A stretch of 64,000 bases of DNA from Ralstonia sp. A12 (GTDB taxonomy: Bacteria > Pseudomonadota > Gammaproteobacteria > Burkholderiales > Burkholderiaceae): NCBI RefSeq assembly GCF_000801955.1, contig NZ_JSZO01000001.1:558001-622000 (forward strand), written 5' to 3'. The notes under the pieces are model-generated. The model was not told the DNA's origin, searched no databases, and was given only the letters and a program-made list of their open reading frames with translations. The position numbers and the translations under genes were made by a program. The stretch's first letter is position 1. Each line of letters begins with the position of its first letter. Below, one piece after another: positions 63,958 through 64,000 of the stretch.

Positions 63958-64000
63958 ATGGGTGCAACCGTCCTCGTCGACCTCAAAACGGCGGCCTTAC
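63958..64000 (+). CDS. Start of a gene cut by the right edge
   Basis: ATG 63958 with TAGGAG 7 nt upstream, beginning MGATVLVDLKTAAL and running off the window. Too little remains to assign a family. It continues the ICE-like operon. Confidence 0.55.
   Translation, partial: MGATVLVDLKTAAL

Overview
The window looks like a large accessory region from a GC-rich betaproteobacterium, probably Burkholderiales. This is inferred from base composition, a DUF3562-type protein, a giant Burkholderia-style Rhs protein, and an ICE-type gene set at the right end. No rRNA, tRNA, CRISPR array or insertion sequence was recognised.

Layout. (1) 1-5055, mostly minus strand: a KAP P-loop NTPase followed by a SieB-like membrane protein (possible anti-phage pair), a frameshifted pseudogene, small membrane proteins, a lipoprotein, and weak or remnant ORFs. 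(2) 5056-18455, minus: a 4364-residue Rhs/YD-repeat protein with CBM-like, Ig-like and LysM modules and a C-terminal HNH-type nuclease tip, with its putative immunity gene 2 nt downstream. (3) 18456-18790: a divergent control region with two back-to-back sigma-28 (FliA)-like promoters, one for rhs and one for the next operon. (4) 18791-25397, plus: an ATP-grasp enzyme, a protein with tandem GSDGES hexamers, a phosphoribosyltransferase/PQQ-propeller fusion, a helical protein of unknown family, a TPR protein, a lipoprotein-like alpha/beta hydrolase and a 131-residue unknown. (5) 25394-48406, minus: a compact flagellar operon from fliQ to fliA plus a TPR gene, with many start/stop codons overlapping.

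The flagellar set encodes the export gate, ATPase complex, MS ring, rod, L/P rings, hook, hook cap and FliA. No flagellin, filament cap, hook-filament junction proteins, FlgJ, FlgM, MotA/MotB, FliL or chemotaxis genes are seen. FliG ends after its middle domain, and the FliM-like protein lacks the CheY-binding motif. The simplest reading is a hook-terminated, non-rotating flagellar-type export apparatus. Its FliA may drive the rhs gene and the ATP-grasp operon instead of flagellin genes. That link is inferred from promoter matches and the absence of alternative targets in the window, and is the most interesting proposal here.

(6) 48407-51796: a CRP-type palindrome, a glycosyltransferase, and four small genes of unknown function on the minus strand. 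(7) 52005-58472: a 903-residue ankyrin-repeat protein and mostly hypothetical small genes, including a possible 30-residue protein followed by a perfect hairpin. (8) 59013-64000, plus: genes typical of integrative and conjugative elements (DUF932, YqaJ-type exonuclease, 'hydrolase or metal-binding' protein, membrane protein), running off the right edge. The preceding blocks could therefore be cargo of an element whose ends lie outside the window.
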